This document shows positions 43,889 through 55,590 of a stretch of DNA of 64,000 nt, piece after piece. The position numbers and the translations under genes are program-made. Source of the stretch: Linanthus parryae (Eukaryota; Streptophyta; Magnoliopsida; Ericales; Polemoniaceae); NCBI GenBank assembly GCA_023055425.1, contig JALGPY010000005.1, forward strand, positions 76,487,495 through 76,551,494, written 5' to 3'. The notes below the pieces were generated by a model, which had not been told where the DNA came from, ran no database searches, and saw only the letters and a list, made by a program, of their open reading frames with translations. Within the stretch, counting starts at the first letter, position 1; each line of letters begins with the position of its first letter.

Positions 43889-46800
43889 ATGGACAGAACC
43901 AAGGTAAACAAATCTGTGAAGGAGGCTGAGGAAATCCCTGATCTTCCCAAGACTTTATGGAGGAAAGCTCCCTATCTGTGTGGTGAAGATTATTACAATG
44001 TCAGAGCCCTAGTAAAGAATCTACCAGACCCTGCTACCGAAGATTTGTTGTTGCTAACCCCTTCGCCTAGTCGAGAAGAATTGGACTTGATTGGCGCCAA
44101 AGACGTGGTGAGATTAGGTCTCGAAAATGGTTTCTACCTCCACACTGATATCTCGACCCAGGCCTTCTTGCAGAAAATGGAAATAATGGATGAGTGGATT
44201 GATCATGTACTGACCCATCATGCTGTTAGACTGGATAAGGCTGAGATTTATTATGCTGCTAGGGCTACGAAAGGTGCTACTGTGAAGCTAGATCACACTA
44301 TGCTTCTGAACCTCTTTTCTCGATACTCGCCTGTAACCCATACTTTTCATTTTGCTGAGTTTGAGGCAGCCCCCACCTTGGAGGATGTGCATATGTTATA
44401 TGATCTTTCTCCCATGGGAGAAGCCGATCCTTTGGTTGCGTTAGAATCTGATGAAGAGCTCGCACTTTATGTGCAGATGGTAGAGTGCTTCGTAGAAGTA
44501 AAGAAAATTTCCACTCGCTGGACATCTGCGAAGGCTCTTCCGAAATTCCAATTAGTTGACACTTCTGCGAAGAACACCTGGGGCAAATGGGTGCAGTACT
44601 TCTTTCGTGATGCGAATAGCAAGCTCACTAAAGAAATATTGCAGAAGAATCCCGAAGCGAAGAACTATGTCGAAGGGAAAGGGTATAGCTTGACCTTGTG
44701 TGGATTTCTTTGCGCTTGCCTCTCGCGATATTTGCTCGATGGTCATCCTCATGACGAGGTCTTTTATTACGTCTAGCCCCTTGCATTCAAGTTGTCTTTA
44801 GGTCAGAATGTTGCGCTCGGGCCTCTTGTTTTGGGAACCCTTCACCATCGATTGGACCAGCTCGTAGTTGCGATCGAAGAATCGCGCGGGTATCTTGATG
44901 TGCTGACCTTTGTCAACATTTCCTTTCTCACAATGTGGGTGTTTGAAAGGTGGCCTTCTTATGCTCCTATCCCTTCAAATCCCAAAGCCTTGAATGTTCC
45001 TGGTGCTGCGAACGCACATCGGTGTGGGAGAGCCGCTCGATGGTATAAGACCAAAGAGCCTAAGTGTTCATGGAGGTTGGTCTGCGACAATCGAGCAAAA
45101 TTTACTGTCAGAACTTACACCACTGCCGTTGAAATTGTGCGATTCTTCGGGCGTATGTACCCAGCTAAAGGTGGATCCATTACCAAGGACACTCTTATCA
45201 AAGGAGCTCATTGCGTCAGAGAGTTTGTTTGCTGGTTCTTGAGAGGCTCATTGCCTGCTCTTGCTGAGTATGTTCCTGAGATATTGCACCAGTACGAGCG
45301 TATTACGATCGATGTTGACCCCACTCGCGTCTCCCCCCAATTTGGCTATGACGCAGAGGCACCTTCTGTTTGGCCTAGATCAATGAGCCGATATTGCTAC
45401 AAGCGACTGCTGTTAAAGAGGTGTAAATCTATTCTGATTGGTAGTCTACCTTTCGATCAGCCTTCAGAGAAACGCGAAGGTCGCCCCACCAAAAGTTGGA
45501 TTACCTTCTGGAATATTCAGCAAACCAGATTTGCTTCTTCTGCTCCTCCGCGCCTCAGCAAGGCTCCTTCCATTAAGAGGAATACCTTCCCATTCCGTCA
45601 AACCTGTAGTTTGGACGACTCTGAATATGGATTTCATTCTTTGCTGGACAAAGAAAATCATCTGCATGCTGACGTGATTGTTTCTGAGAAGATGACCGCC
45701 GTTAGGGGAGGGGTTGGGTGCATGATTGAATATAGCGAATCTTTCGCTAAGGTAAATAACACCTCTTGATTTTTGTTGAAACTCATTTCTTTTTGGAATG
45801 TGATGCCTTACGTAAAATTTCTTTTTTCAGTGCTGCTTGCGGAGGTTCGCATCTGGAGACCGCTGTCTTGCGCTGGTGAACTCCATTCTTCATGCCAAGA
45901 GGCAAAAGAGTATTATTCCCTTGACCATGGAAATGGATCCCAAAGTGGAGGCTCTTGTGCGCGAGGAGATGGACGAATCGCTCACTCCCTGATAGACGAA
46001 AGTACTGAAGTGGACGCTGAGGTTGCTCCGAAGGCCAAAAGGCAAAAGAAAAAGGCGATTGTGATCTCTTTTCCACCCAGAGAATCTCCAGCTTCGCCGC
46101 CCACGGAGGCTCCTGCTCCCAAAGGCAAAGGCAAAGGTCGTATGCGCAGCAAGCCCCGAAAGGATCTTGAAGTTGACGATTTCATCCCATATGATCAGGA
46201 GGGATAAATTTGAAGAAGAAAAAGTAGAAGAAGAAAGAGAAGAAGAAGAACAAGAGGAGGAAGCAAGAGAAGAAAGTTCGGAAGGTAACCCTATGAACTT
46301 AATCTTCTTTGAGTTGAAATTTTCAGCAATAATGTTAAAGCAAATCTTGTCTTTGCAGATGATGATACTGTGACCATCGATGATTTCCTGGCCAAAGAAC
46401 GTCGAAAGACCAAGGGCTCTCACTCAAATGTGTCTACTGAACCCATAGACGAGGCCATAATCGCAGAGTCCAAGAGGATGGCTCCTGAGGCAGAAGAGAG
46501 GAGTAGGAAATGCGAGGAAGATGATATAGAAGCTGTGAAAAGAAGAAGTCTAGAAGAGCAGCATGCTGGCAACATGAGTGTGGCTACCTTAGAACAAGCT
46601 CAACATGACTTTGAAGAGATCGCAGGTGATGAAGAAAGTACTATATTTAACCTTGTCGTAACTTACCAAGAGGTAATTTTTGGTGCATTAAAGCACGGTT
46701 TGTCTAAACATGACATTCGACGATGGTTAGTGGGCAAATGTGGCAAACCCTCAGGTAAACATTTTAACAATGTTTATAAGTACAGCTGGATAATCATTCC

Positions 46801-48524
46801 CTACCGTAACGATCTTTTGCATAAAACCAGGTCACGCACACCTTAAGGATGTGACAGATGAGGAAACAATTGTAGGATGTGGTGTCGCGTCCATATCGTA
46901 TGATGTTGGAGCTGCAATCCCACATGAGTGTGGAGGTTCTCTCTTTTGATCTAAACATAGAAAAGAACATAATAGGTAGTTCATAACTGAAATTACCTTA
47001 ATGATTTGTCCAAATTTGTCTTGCAGGTGGTACTACTTCGAATGAGCCTGCTGCTGCTACAAATGAGCCTGCTGATGCGCAAGGCGTGACTGCTGATGCT
47101 CCAGCTGCGAGTTTTTCCACTGATGAGGCAAGTGTTGGTGGCCCTGCTGTTGATCCTTGTTACCCTCTGTCGTGCGAGGTTCAGCTCATCTCTCCTCCTA
47201 GAATTTATGCCAACAGGCCTGGGTTCTTAAGAAGAGCCATCATTCTTGCTGCGGAGGTCATCGCTCAGCATAGCTCTGATGATGTCATGGTGCTCGAGCA
47301 GAGAAGTCAGTCTCCCACATCTCGTGTTTCAGAGCGGAGCTCATACATAGAAAAACCAGCTAAGGCTACAGAGGATGCAGGGGAGCTTTTCGAAGATGTA
47401 ATTGAGGTGTTTGAATATGATGGTCTTGACACCGAGATGCGAGGTGAAGGTGTTGAAGATAAGCATGCAGGCGAAGATGGAATAGGCGAAGAGATGGAAG
47501 CAGAGGGTGCTGGAGCTGAATTTCATAGAAATGAAAAAACCATGGAAGACCAAGCATCTCATGAGGATGTTGATCCCCCAATTAGCGCTCCTGAGCCACA
47601 AGAACTTCTTGAAAGTGAACCAATCCTTGAGCAGACAGAAACTGATCAAGATGTTATGCAGTCGTCCCATGAAAATGTGGATGCCTTAACAGAGAATCCT
47701 GAAACAAGCCCTCCTGTAGGGGTTAGTGGTGTTCATCTTCCATCAACTGCTGCTCCGACCGCTGAGGTTAGTGGTGCGAATGCTACTCAGCAGAACCCTA
47801 CCATCCCTTCTGTTGAAATGGACTTCTCCCAAGTGCCTGTTGCATGGAGTTTGTGGGGTTCGCAAGCCACGACGGAAATTGCAAGTGCTGATACTTATGT
47901 CATCCCCGCAGACTACGACGAACGCAGAGATTTAGCTGATAATCAAGCACTGCAGCAAGAGAATGCTTCAACAACTCCAGCCGTGCGCATTCCCACCTTG
48001 CGCCAAATCATTGAAGGGACAGGTATGCTATACTGTGATCATATCTTGTACTTACCGCATTTATTTGTTAATATTCGCACATCTAAGCTTGTCACTCCTT
48101 CAGGTATGAGACAGTCCGATGTGGACTGGCTTATAAGATGCGCCTGGCGTACCCAAGGTCATTTGCGATAGCTTTGGAGTTAGGTCCCTTCAACGGGAGA
48201 TTTTACTTGACTGAATCCATCTGGATTGTGGAGCAGCTATCTATGACAACTCCATCTACCATTTCAACTCAGAATGTGCGGACGCTCTTTGAGACATAGC
48301 AAAAGCTTTAAATTAATTCCCAGGGCAAGCTGAATTTTGGTTTTCTCTTTAGTAGGGTCACCCAAATTCTCAACTCTGTTATGTTGAAGCATGGACACCG
48401 CAACCTCTCCCTTGAGAATAGAAAGGTGGAAGATCAAAAGAAGAAAGCTGAAGAGGCTGCCAAGCCTTTCCACACGATGAAGGATAGCTATGAAAAGATG
48501 AAGCAAGACGTTAACAAAACGTAG
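43889..48524 (+). pseudogene. Antisense multi-exon gene of Tat2 with plant-mobile-domain-like N-terminus
   Basis: It lies opposite to gag-pol, between pol and the 3' LTR. Inferred exons: 43889-45751, 45831-46284, 46359-46754, 46831-46935, 47028-48022 and 48104-48524; all introns are GT-AG and keep frame. Residues 1-620 resemble the plant mobile domain (TFHFAEFEAAPTLEDVHMLY; later FVNISFLTMWVFERWPSYAP). Then come basic stretches (KAKRQKKKA, KGKGRMRSKPRK) like nuclear localisation signals, an acidic Glu-rich segment, a conserved block (STIFNLVVTYQEVIFGALKHG), a low-complexity acidic region, and a coiled coil matching Tat1 1255-1728. Defects: TAG at 44774-44776, frameshifts near 45985, 46200 and 48145. 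The role is unknown; extra and antisense ORFs are reported for Tat elements. Confidence 0.83.
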
Positions 48525-48834
48525 AAAGCTTCACTCATTTTATCCCCATAATATCCTTTATACAAGGACTTTTTTTGAAATCCGTATGCTCTGTAATGCT
48601 ATTTTTTTCAAACACTTGAACTCTATGTTGGCTTTTTTCTTTCTGAAAGCTCTACCTTTCGCGTTTCAATGCTGCAATGATTATCACACCATGTTTTTGT
48701 CGTAATTATCTGGATTATTGAGTCATCAATGTATTAAATAAGGCGTGCTTATTACGCAGTGGGCCCCGCCCTCATCATGACCTAGATTCATTAAATAAGG
48801 CGTGCTACTGTATCGCCGTAGCCTTTAATATGGT

Positions 48835-48911
48835 CATTGATTCTTGCTTGTTTCCGAGGCGTTGCTGACTCATCAAGGAAACTAAAGAGTCTCCTCTGAG
48901 TTCTATATAAG
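48835..48911 (+). promoter_or_regulatory. Conserved TGACTCA + TATA block of Tat2, plus strand
   Basis: GCTGACTCATC near 48866 is followed by AACTAAAGAGTCT and TCTATATAAG (48902-48911). It matches the Tat1 block at 2070-2118 in order and spacing. It points away from the antisense gene, towards the tandem array. Confidence 0.45.
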
Positions 48912-49560
48912 TCTTCTTTAGTGCTATTTTATTCTTCATCCAAACTCATGTGACGGACAAAATATCATTTCCAGTGAGTCCTCACGATTGTTTGTATTGC
49001 TCCTTGACCTTTGTTGATTCATATCAGGTCTGGTATTCCAATTTTGAATTTGTGCGTTGTGCTTTAGGAATGGCTCCCAAAGACTTCACCGAAAAGGCCC
49101 CTGATTCGTATGATCTTTTTGAAAACCAATGACGTATGCTTTTCCGTTGGAACGAAGATTTTTTCTTCTTCATTATGTTTGCAGGGATTGTCTCCGGTGA
49201 CTTTCCGGCGAGGCACAACTTTGTACCGATTCTGCTACCAGCAAGTAATGAGAGGCGTGCATCTTTGCCGGTTCTCTGGCGGAGAACTATTTGCCACCAT
49301 TGTTTCAGTCATGGTGTAACAAGTGATTGTGTTTATCCCTTGAACACAATCAGCTTCCTACCCAATGATCTGTTCTCCTATTTGTTCTTCACATCAGCAG
49401 CCTTCATGGCATGAAGTTCATCTAGCATCTCGCCATGGAAAGTGTACAAGAAAGAGCCCTGTTCTGGTCGAGAACGTCGATGAGACCATCACGTTTTGTA
49501 GCTTTAGTGCTCGTAGCTTTAGATTTTTGATTAGAAACTTTTCCTCATTGTAAGATTTTT
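48912..49560 (+). other. Region between promoter block and tandem array, Tat2
   Basis: A short open stretch (VSPHDCLYCSLTFVDSYQ, ending 49132) is similar to Tat1 2166-2220. A TTTGCAGG acceptor-like site near 49178 and TTTCCGGCGAGG at 49202 recur in Tat1. No domain is recognised. Confidence 0.3.
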
Positions 49561-49569
49561 TTTAAGCTT

Positions 49570-50035
49570 CTATCTAGACAGATAAATTGTAAGCCGCATT
49601 TCACTATTATGAAAGCATGCTTCTTCATTTGCTGTTTTGTCTGCTGCAATAGATTGTAACTTCGCGTATTGACTTGTTATATGATGAAACAAGCTTTGCA
49701 TTTCTGCTGCAGCCTAGCTAGATAATCTTTGAATGAGTTGCTATCTGGGCAGATAGACTTTGGATCGCATAGGATCGTTTTTATTATTGCTGCAATCTAG
49801 GCAGATAGGCTTTAGATCGCATAGGACCATATTTTGTTATGGCTGCTATCTAGGCATATAGGCTTTGGATCGTATAGGATCATTTTTTGTTATTGCTTCT
49901 CTCTAGGCAGATAGGCTTTGGATCGCATAGGATCATTTTTGTTATGACTGCTATCTAGGCAGATAGGCTTGGGATCGCATAGGATCATTTTTGTTATGGC
50001 TGCTATCTAGGCAGATAGGCTTTGAATGAATTGGC
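49570..50035. repeat. Tandem array, about 52-53-bp unit, Tat2
   Basis: About seven units; the last four are near identical. Each has CTATCTAGGCAGATAG with the same arms as the Tat1 unit, then GGATCGCATAGGATCAT and a T-rich stretch. The rest of the unit differs from Tat1, so the arrays evolved separately around a shared core. Confidence 0.9.
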
Positions 50036-50089
50036 AGATATATGTACAAATAAGTAAATGAAGCAACAAGACAGAAATTTAATAAAGTT

Positions 50090-50168
50090 CTCTCATATGG
50101 GAGAGTCATTATTATTAAGGCATCCTCATATGGGAGAAGAATGAGAACATATTCCTCATATGGGAGGA
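50090..50168. repeat. Three palindromes of the CTCTCATATGGGAGAG type, Tat2
   Basis: CTCTCATATGGGAGAG at 50090-50105, then TCCTCATATGGGAGA at 50123-50137 and TCCTCATATGGGAGGA at 50153-50168. They occupy the same place as the Tat1 triplet. Confidence 0.85.
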
Positions 50169-50268
50169 AGCAATGCAAAATACATAATAGCTTTCAGAAA
50201 GCAGCAGAACTTTTGAATCTAAAGTAATGAAACCAACAAAACTTTTAAAATGAAAGTAAAGAGATGAG

Positions 50269-50577
50269 CTAGGGATAATACTTTTTAATCCATCGCATGT
50301 TGATTGGGCTTGGAGTTGTTGTGTTTCCATGAAGTCTTTGAATGGTGCAGTAACAACTATCTAAGACTTCTTTGACTTCAAATGGTCCCTCCCAATTAGA
50401 TGCAAACTTAGGATGGGCTGCTTCCCGCATACAGTGATCTGAAGCTCGTAATACCAAGTCTCCAACCGCAAAGTCTCGGTGCTGAACAGTCTTGTTGTAT
50501 GCGCGAGCGATCCTTTCCTTGTACCTTGTGTTAGCTCTCTTAGCCTCTTCGCGCCTTTCTTCTAGAAAAATAAGATC
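50269..50577 (-). pseudogene. pol: Tat2 integrase C-terminus
   Basis: Reads VLRASDHCMREAAHPKFASN, EGPFEVKEVL and MRWIKKYYP to a stop near 50269, matching the Tat1 pol end at 3861. Upstream (50460-50577) it reads RIARAYN and HRDFAVGDL pieces. Element E interrupts it at 50578; the frame resumes at 57033. Confidence 0.85.
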
Positions 50578-50582
50578 ATGTT

Positions 50583-52087
50583 TGAAAGTGTGTAATGTAG
50601 ACTAAATACAGGACCTAAATACTCTAGAAGGGGGGGTGAATAGCGTATGGAAACTTTTTGCAAAACTCAAAACTTAATAGATTAGCTTTGTGCGAAACTC
50701 AAATCTCAAGGCCTTGAGATTTAAGAAAACAGTCTGAAACTTTCAAAGGCAAAATAGAGAGCTTCAAGGCCTTGAACTATTACCAGTTCTAAACAGCTTG
50801 TGAACCCTAGTTTGATTTGAGTTGTGTGCAGCCGATAATAATAAAACTGTAAAGTAAGGAACACAAAGCAATTTACAGATTCAGTCCCAATGGACCTAAT
50901 CACTGCCTGAGGGATCTAATCCCACCAGGATTGGGCAAAAACTTCTTATTAATCACACAGAAACAGCCCTAGTTCTTCAAGCCTAAGTGATTTCCTCACA
51001 CCTATACAGCTTGTGGTTCCAAACCTATCTAGTTCCAGCTACTAACTGTTGAGCTAACAAGAACCTCTTGTTGTTCACTTGAAAAACCAACCACTAGGTT
51101 AAGTGAGGTTTAAGATATTTAAAAGATACACATATTACAAAACAAGTGAAGAACACAGTAGAAGAGATAAGCTATTGAAGCCTGGATGTGTTCTTATGGA
51201 AACTGGATTGATTTGATCTTCTCAAATCTGGAATTGAAGCTTGAATCCTTGTGTGTGTTTGAATGAATGATCTCCCATGAATTTTTCACACCTTTCTGAG
51301 TATTCTGCAAGCCTCTCTGCCTTCAAAATTCAAACCAGTCTCTTTTATCCACAGCTGCAACTGAATGAGAGATTTTAGGATCTCAGTTCCTACATATCCT
51401 CCTTCTGTTTTCAACTGAAATTCAAACAGCTCTAAGTGGATATCTGTTGGAGTTTGTTGAGATTGATCTTGCACGTTTAACAAACCTGCAACAACATTAA
51501 AACACAGCAGCAACAAAATCCAGAAAGATAACAGTACTATGACTGTTTGGTTTTCCAGTATCTCATAAAACTGGTTAAAAGATTAGAACATTAATCTGTT
51601 TAACTTACGAAACATATAAATCATGAAAAACAAGTTTAATACTCTTAGAAGTTAATGAATAATAACAATAATAAGAATCACAACATGCAAGAAAGAATCA
51701 ACTTAGTTCTGTAAAAGCTGTCAGCAGCTCAAGGCACATCTCAAGGCCTTGAAGCTCTGAACCTGCTTCTCAGATATTCGAAGTTAAATTCAGAAAACTT
51801 TGATTCTCCCTGTTTTGATCATCTGCAATTGTGTTAGATATGTAGATAATGTAAAACAATAATGTATTCAGTAAAGCCCTGATTTGCATGATCAGATATC
51901 CAATCTGCAACACAAAACTGTTAGAACATTAAGTAGGATAAGAACAACTCTCAAGACTTTGAAGCTATGTCAGTATCTCAAGGCCTTGGAGTATTTGAAA
52001 TGCTTTGTTGCTTATGTCTTTTTCTTTTTCTTTCATAACTCAAAACAATGATCATCCAAAACACATTCAAGGGTCTTTGAATCAACA
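50583..52087 (-). repeat. Element E 3' LTR
   Basis: 1505 bp, TGAAAGTGTG to GAATCAACA. Many TCAAGGCCTTGA palindromes (50705, 50766, 51739, 51979). It aligns with 55591-57027 over most of its length. It shares CTCTAGAAGGGGGGTGAATAG-like sequence near its start with the element C LTR. Confidence 0.88.
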
Positions 52088-52355
52088 ATCTCTCCCTTGA
52101 TGAAAGACAAAACCTATAGTCGTGTGTAGACTTTCCTGCCACTCCTTATAAAAAATCAGATAACCACATATTGAAGATACAATATACAATAATGCCACAT
52201 AATCAGTAAACCACAGATAATCAGCAATATTTACATATAATCACAGTAATATAAGAACACAACTATCAAAACAAAAACAACTGATTATTATTACTATTAT
52301 TCAAGTACTGCAAGTAACAAAAAAAACACATAATTTCTCCCTCTTTTTTACTTTC
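52088..52355 (-). other. Element E polypurine tracts
   Basis: CAAGGGAGAGAT abuts the 3' LTR (52088-52099), and AAAAAAGAGGGAGAAAT lies at 52332-52349. A further TTTAGGGGGAGT is just after RNase H (54722-54735). This matches the multiple-tract habit of Sireviruses. Confidence 0.75.
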
Positions 52356-52502
52356 ATCAAATAAGGATGAAGAAATGTTGGATCAATACTCAGAGTCTTT
52401 ACAAAAATTTAAACAAAATTATTGCTAAAAAGTCAATGCCTTGAGAACAGAAAAGAAGAAGAGAAAGAAATAGAAGGTCAAGGCTTTGGTCTTCTCTGAT
52501 CT

Positions 52503-54278
52503 TCAATTCTTCTTTGTTGTCTGGCCTTTCTCTGATTCTTCTCCAACTTCTTCTTCACTTGCAGCATCTTCAGCAGACTGATTACCTTCTTGTTCAGCTT
52601 CCACTTCTGCAACAACTTCTTGAATTATCTCATCCACTTTCTTCTTAACCTGCACTGAATCCCCCTCTGTAGCTGCATCAACACCTGTGTCTTCACCGAC
52701 ATCTTCTTCATCAGTTTGTTCATACAGATCCTTTGAAGTAAGCACCACTGGAATTGGCTTCTTTTTCTTCTTCAAGAAATCTCTCAGTCTTTCATCTGAA
52801 TCCACACTGGTGTCATGACTAGTAGCATAAGGTATCTTCTCCAAGTTAGAACCCTTGATGACAACATCCAGCTTTCCATTCATGACATTCATAAAGCCCT
52901 TGAACTGGTTAAATTCAGCTGACAGGTCAAATAACCTTTGTCTGAGATCTTCAATCACAACCTGCCGATCTTCAAACTTCTCAACCAACAAAGAATAATC
53001 CTCATTGGCTTGTCCTTTTCCTAATGTAGTCCCCTTTGGCTTCACAAACTCCTTCTCTCCAAGTTCCTTCTTTGACAAATCTGAGTAGAACTTCCAATGT
53101 CCTTTCCCAGTCTGAACTACCCCAATCCTCTGAAGTGCAGTCTCATCAATCAACCCAAAACGTCCAGTAATCTTTTCTTCTCCTTTCACATGTACATCAA
53201 AATACTCAAAGAAAAGAGGTAACAGGTTGGCATATGTAAGAGGATGGTTTCTAGTTCTGGTTGCACAATAAATCATATGCTCCATAACAACTGTTGGCAA
53301 GTCTATCTCAAACCCTTGAGATATCAGATACATCAAAATAAGAACCTTATCAGTCACTAACTCCCTTGAGTTCTCCCTAGAATCTACACTTCTCATCAGA
53401 ATCGTAAACATGATTTCGGCTTCACAGTTGAGCACAGAGTGTGTCAACTGCTTTAGACCATAGGGTACACCATCAATGAAAAACATCTATTTTGCCTTAT
53501 CCAGACACTCCTTCCTATCAGGGTAATCTCCAACATTATACTTCCTAGGAATGCCCAAGACTTTGGCAAAAGTCCTATGATCTAACCTCAAGTCTATCCC
53601 AGCCACTTTTGAAGTTAACACCATCTTATCATCACCTTCAGAAACCAAATTCAGATAAAATAACCTAGTTAACCTAGGATAGGCCTTTGAACTAGGATTT
53701 AACACCTTCCAAACTGCATTTTCTCTTAATTTTCTCATACAATTAATATCTAATTTTTCTAACAACTCCTCAGAAACCATACTACAGAAAGCTACCTTAG
53801 ATGAAGCATTACCTTGCATCCATACAGTTCTAACCTCAGAACTAACAAAACAATCTGTAGGAGGTACATTCTTACATTGATAACCTTTTTTGGTTGCAGC
53901 AGCAACCTGCTTAACCCTAGTTTTCTTCTCTGAGGGTTTGCTCTTCTCTTGTTCTCCTTCAAATGGTTTCTTCTTGCTTTCTTGAGAAGATTTGCCTTTT
54001 TCCTCTTCTGCAGTCTTTTTCTTTTCTCCCCCTTTCTTCTTCTCTGAGCTTGGTTGATCACCACCCTGAGTCTCTGTCTCCTTCTGTGGATCAATGCTTG
54101 AGCCTTCATCTCCCTTCTCTGATCTAGACTTCTTTCCAGGAGGAGTGTCCTCATGCAAGCTCTAAGTGTTTTCTGAATCTGAATCAGAAATTACTACCTT
54201 CTCCTTCTTATTTGCCCTTTTCTTGGATCTTCCATAAGGCTTCCCCTGTTGCTGAATTTTGGCTGATTTGCGCTCCAT
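52503..54278 (-). pseudogene. Element E downstream ORF (592 codons with two stops)
   Basis: A single reading frame from ATG 54278 (MERKSAKIQQQGKPYGRSKK) to 52503, interrupted only by two in-frame TAG codons (54162-54164 and 53487-53489). The N-terminal third is Lys/Glu/Ser-rich with basic clusters. The centre (about 53880-53200) has a conserved domain: SSEVRTVWMQGNASSKVAFC, YPRLTRLFYLNLVSEGDD, HRTFAKVLGIP, GLKQLTHSVLNCEAEIMFTI, YANLLPLFFEYFDV. It resembles uncharacterised plant transposon-associated proteins. The C-terminal part has a coiled coil (VEKFEDRQVVIEDLRQRLFD) and an acidic tail. Function is unknown; SIRE1-type elements carry an ORF at this place that has been called env-like. Confidence 0.8.
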
Positions 54279-54729
54279 TTTGAGGTTTAGGGTTTTGAGA
54301 AGAGAATGTGATTGAGAGAAATTGAGAGAGAGAGAGGGAGGAGAGTCGTAGAGAATTGAGAGAGAATGAGAGGAATAAGCCCTGACTTTCAGCTTAAGTA
54401 GGTTGAAAGGATGAGTCATAAAAGGACTCTGCTAAATCAACATGCAAAAAAGGATCTTGAAAAAAAAGATTTTTGGATATATTAGAAAATTCTCTGAGTA
54501 ATTCAAATATTATACAGTTATCTAAAACAATAAGATATAATATTTGATGATCCATTTAAAAAAAAAATACAGATGTTTTCAAGACCAGGAAAACAATCTC
54601 AAGGCCTTGAGATTTTCTGCAGTTTGAGAAACTTCAAAGCTTTGAGCTGTACTTTCAAGGCTTTGGAAAGTACAATCTCAAGGCTTTGAGATTTCAACAC
54701 ATAATCACATATAAGTACTAATACTCCCC

Positions 54730-55590
54730 CTAAACCAATGCATCCTTGTTTAACATCCCCAATTCAAGCCTTAGAGATGAAAATCTATCATCTGGCAAAG
54801 GTTTAGTGAAAATATCAGCAATTTGCATTGAAGTAGAAATAAAATTTAAAACAACATCACCTCGTTCTGCATGATCTCTAAGGAAATGATGTCTCACATC
54901 TATGTGCTTTCTTGAGTGCTGGACTGGATTCTTAGAGATTGAGATAGCACTTGTGTTGTCACAATGAATCGGCACATTTCTGAAATTGTAGCCAAGATCT
55001 CTAAGTTGCTGAGCAATCCATAACACTTGTGAACAGCAAGCTCCAGCTGCAATGTATTCAGCTTCTGCAGTTGATAATGCTACAGAATTTTGCTTTTTCG
55101 AATGCCAACTGATCAATGAAGATCCAAGAAACTGACAGCATCCAGAAGTACTTTTCCTGTCTACTTTATATCCTGCAAAATCTGCATCTGAATAGCCACT
55201 CAACATAAAATTAGACCTTCTTGGATACCAAAGCCCCAAGTATCTGGTTCCATTCAAATATCTAAAAATTCTTTTGACTGCAGTTAAATGACTTTCCTTA
55301 GGATCTGCTTGGAATCTAGCACACATACAGACACTGAATATAATATCAGGTCTACTAGCAGTTAAATACAACAGTGATCTAATCATACCTCTGTATTCCT
55401 TTTGATTCACACTCTTACCATTTGAATCCTTGTCTAAAGAGAGTGATGAACTCATAGGGGTTTTAAGCACCTTGGACCGTGACATATTGTACTTGTTCAA
55501 GAAGTCCTTGGTATAATTTCCTTGATATACAAATATTCCTTTCTTCATTTTTAAGATATGAAGTCCAAGAAAGAAATTCAGTTCACCCAT
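54730..55590 (-). pseudogene. pol: Element E reverse transcriptase end and RNase H
   Basis: 286 open codons: GELNFFLGLHILKMKKGIFV (end of RT), TPMSSSLSLDKDSNGK, SRPDIIFSVCMCARFQADP, then RNase H with GYSDADFAGYKVDRKSTSG, SWHSKKQNSVALSTAEAEYI and HCDNTSAISISKNPVQHS, ending ELGMLNKDALV. The catalytic RT part is missing because the frame starts at the deletion joint with the 5' LTR. Close to element C, but better preserved. Confidence 0.9.

Noticed and set aside
46046..46260. Minus-strand Ser/Leu-rich frames opposite the antisense gene
   Set aside because: They mirror the Glu/Lys-rich coding stretch of the plus-strand gene.
52503..54278. Calling the element E downstream ORF an envelope gene
   Set aside because: No signal peptide, transmembrane helix or fusion-like segment is visible; the sequence is basic, coiled-coil and acidic.
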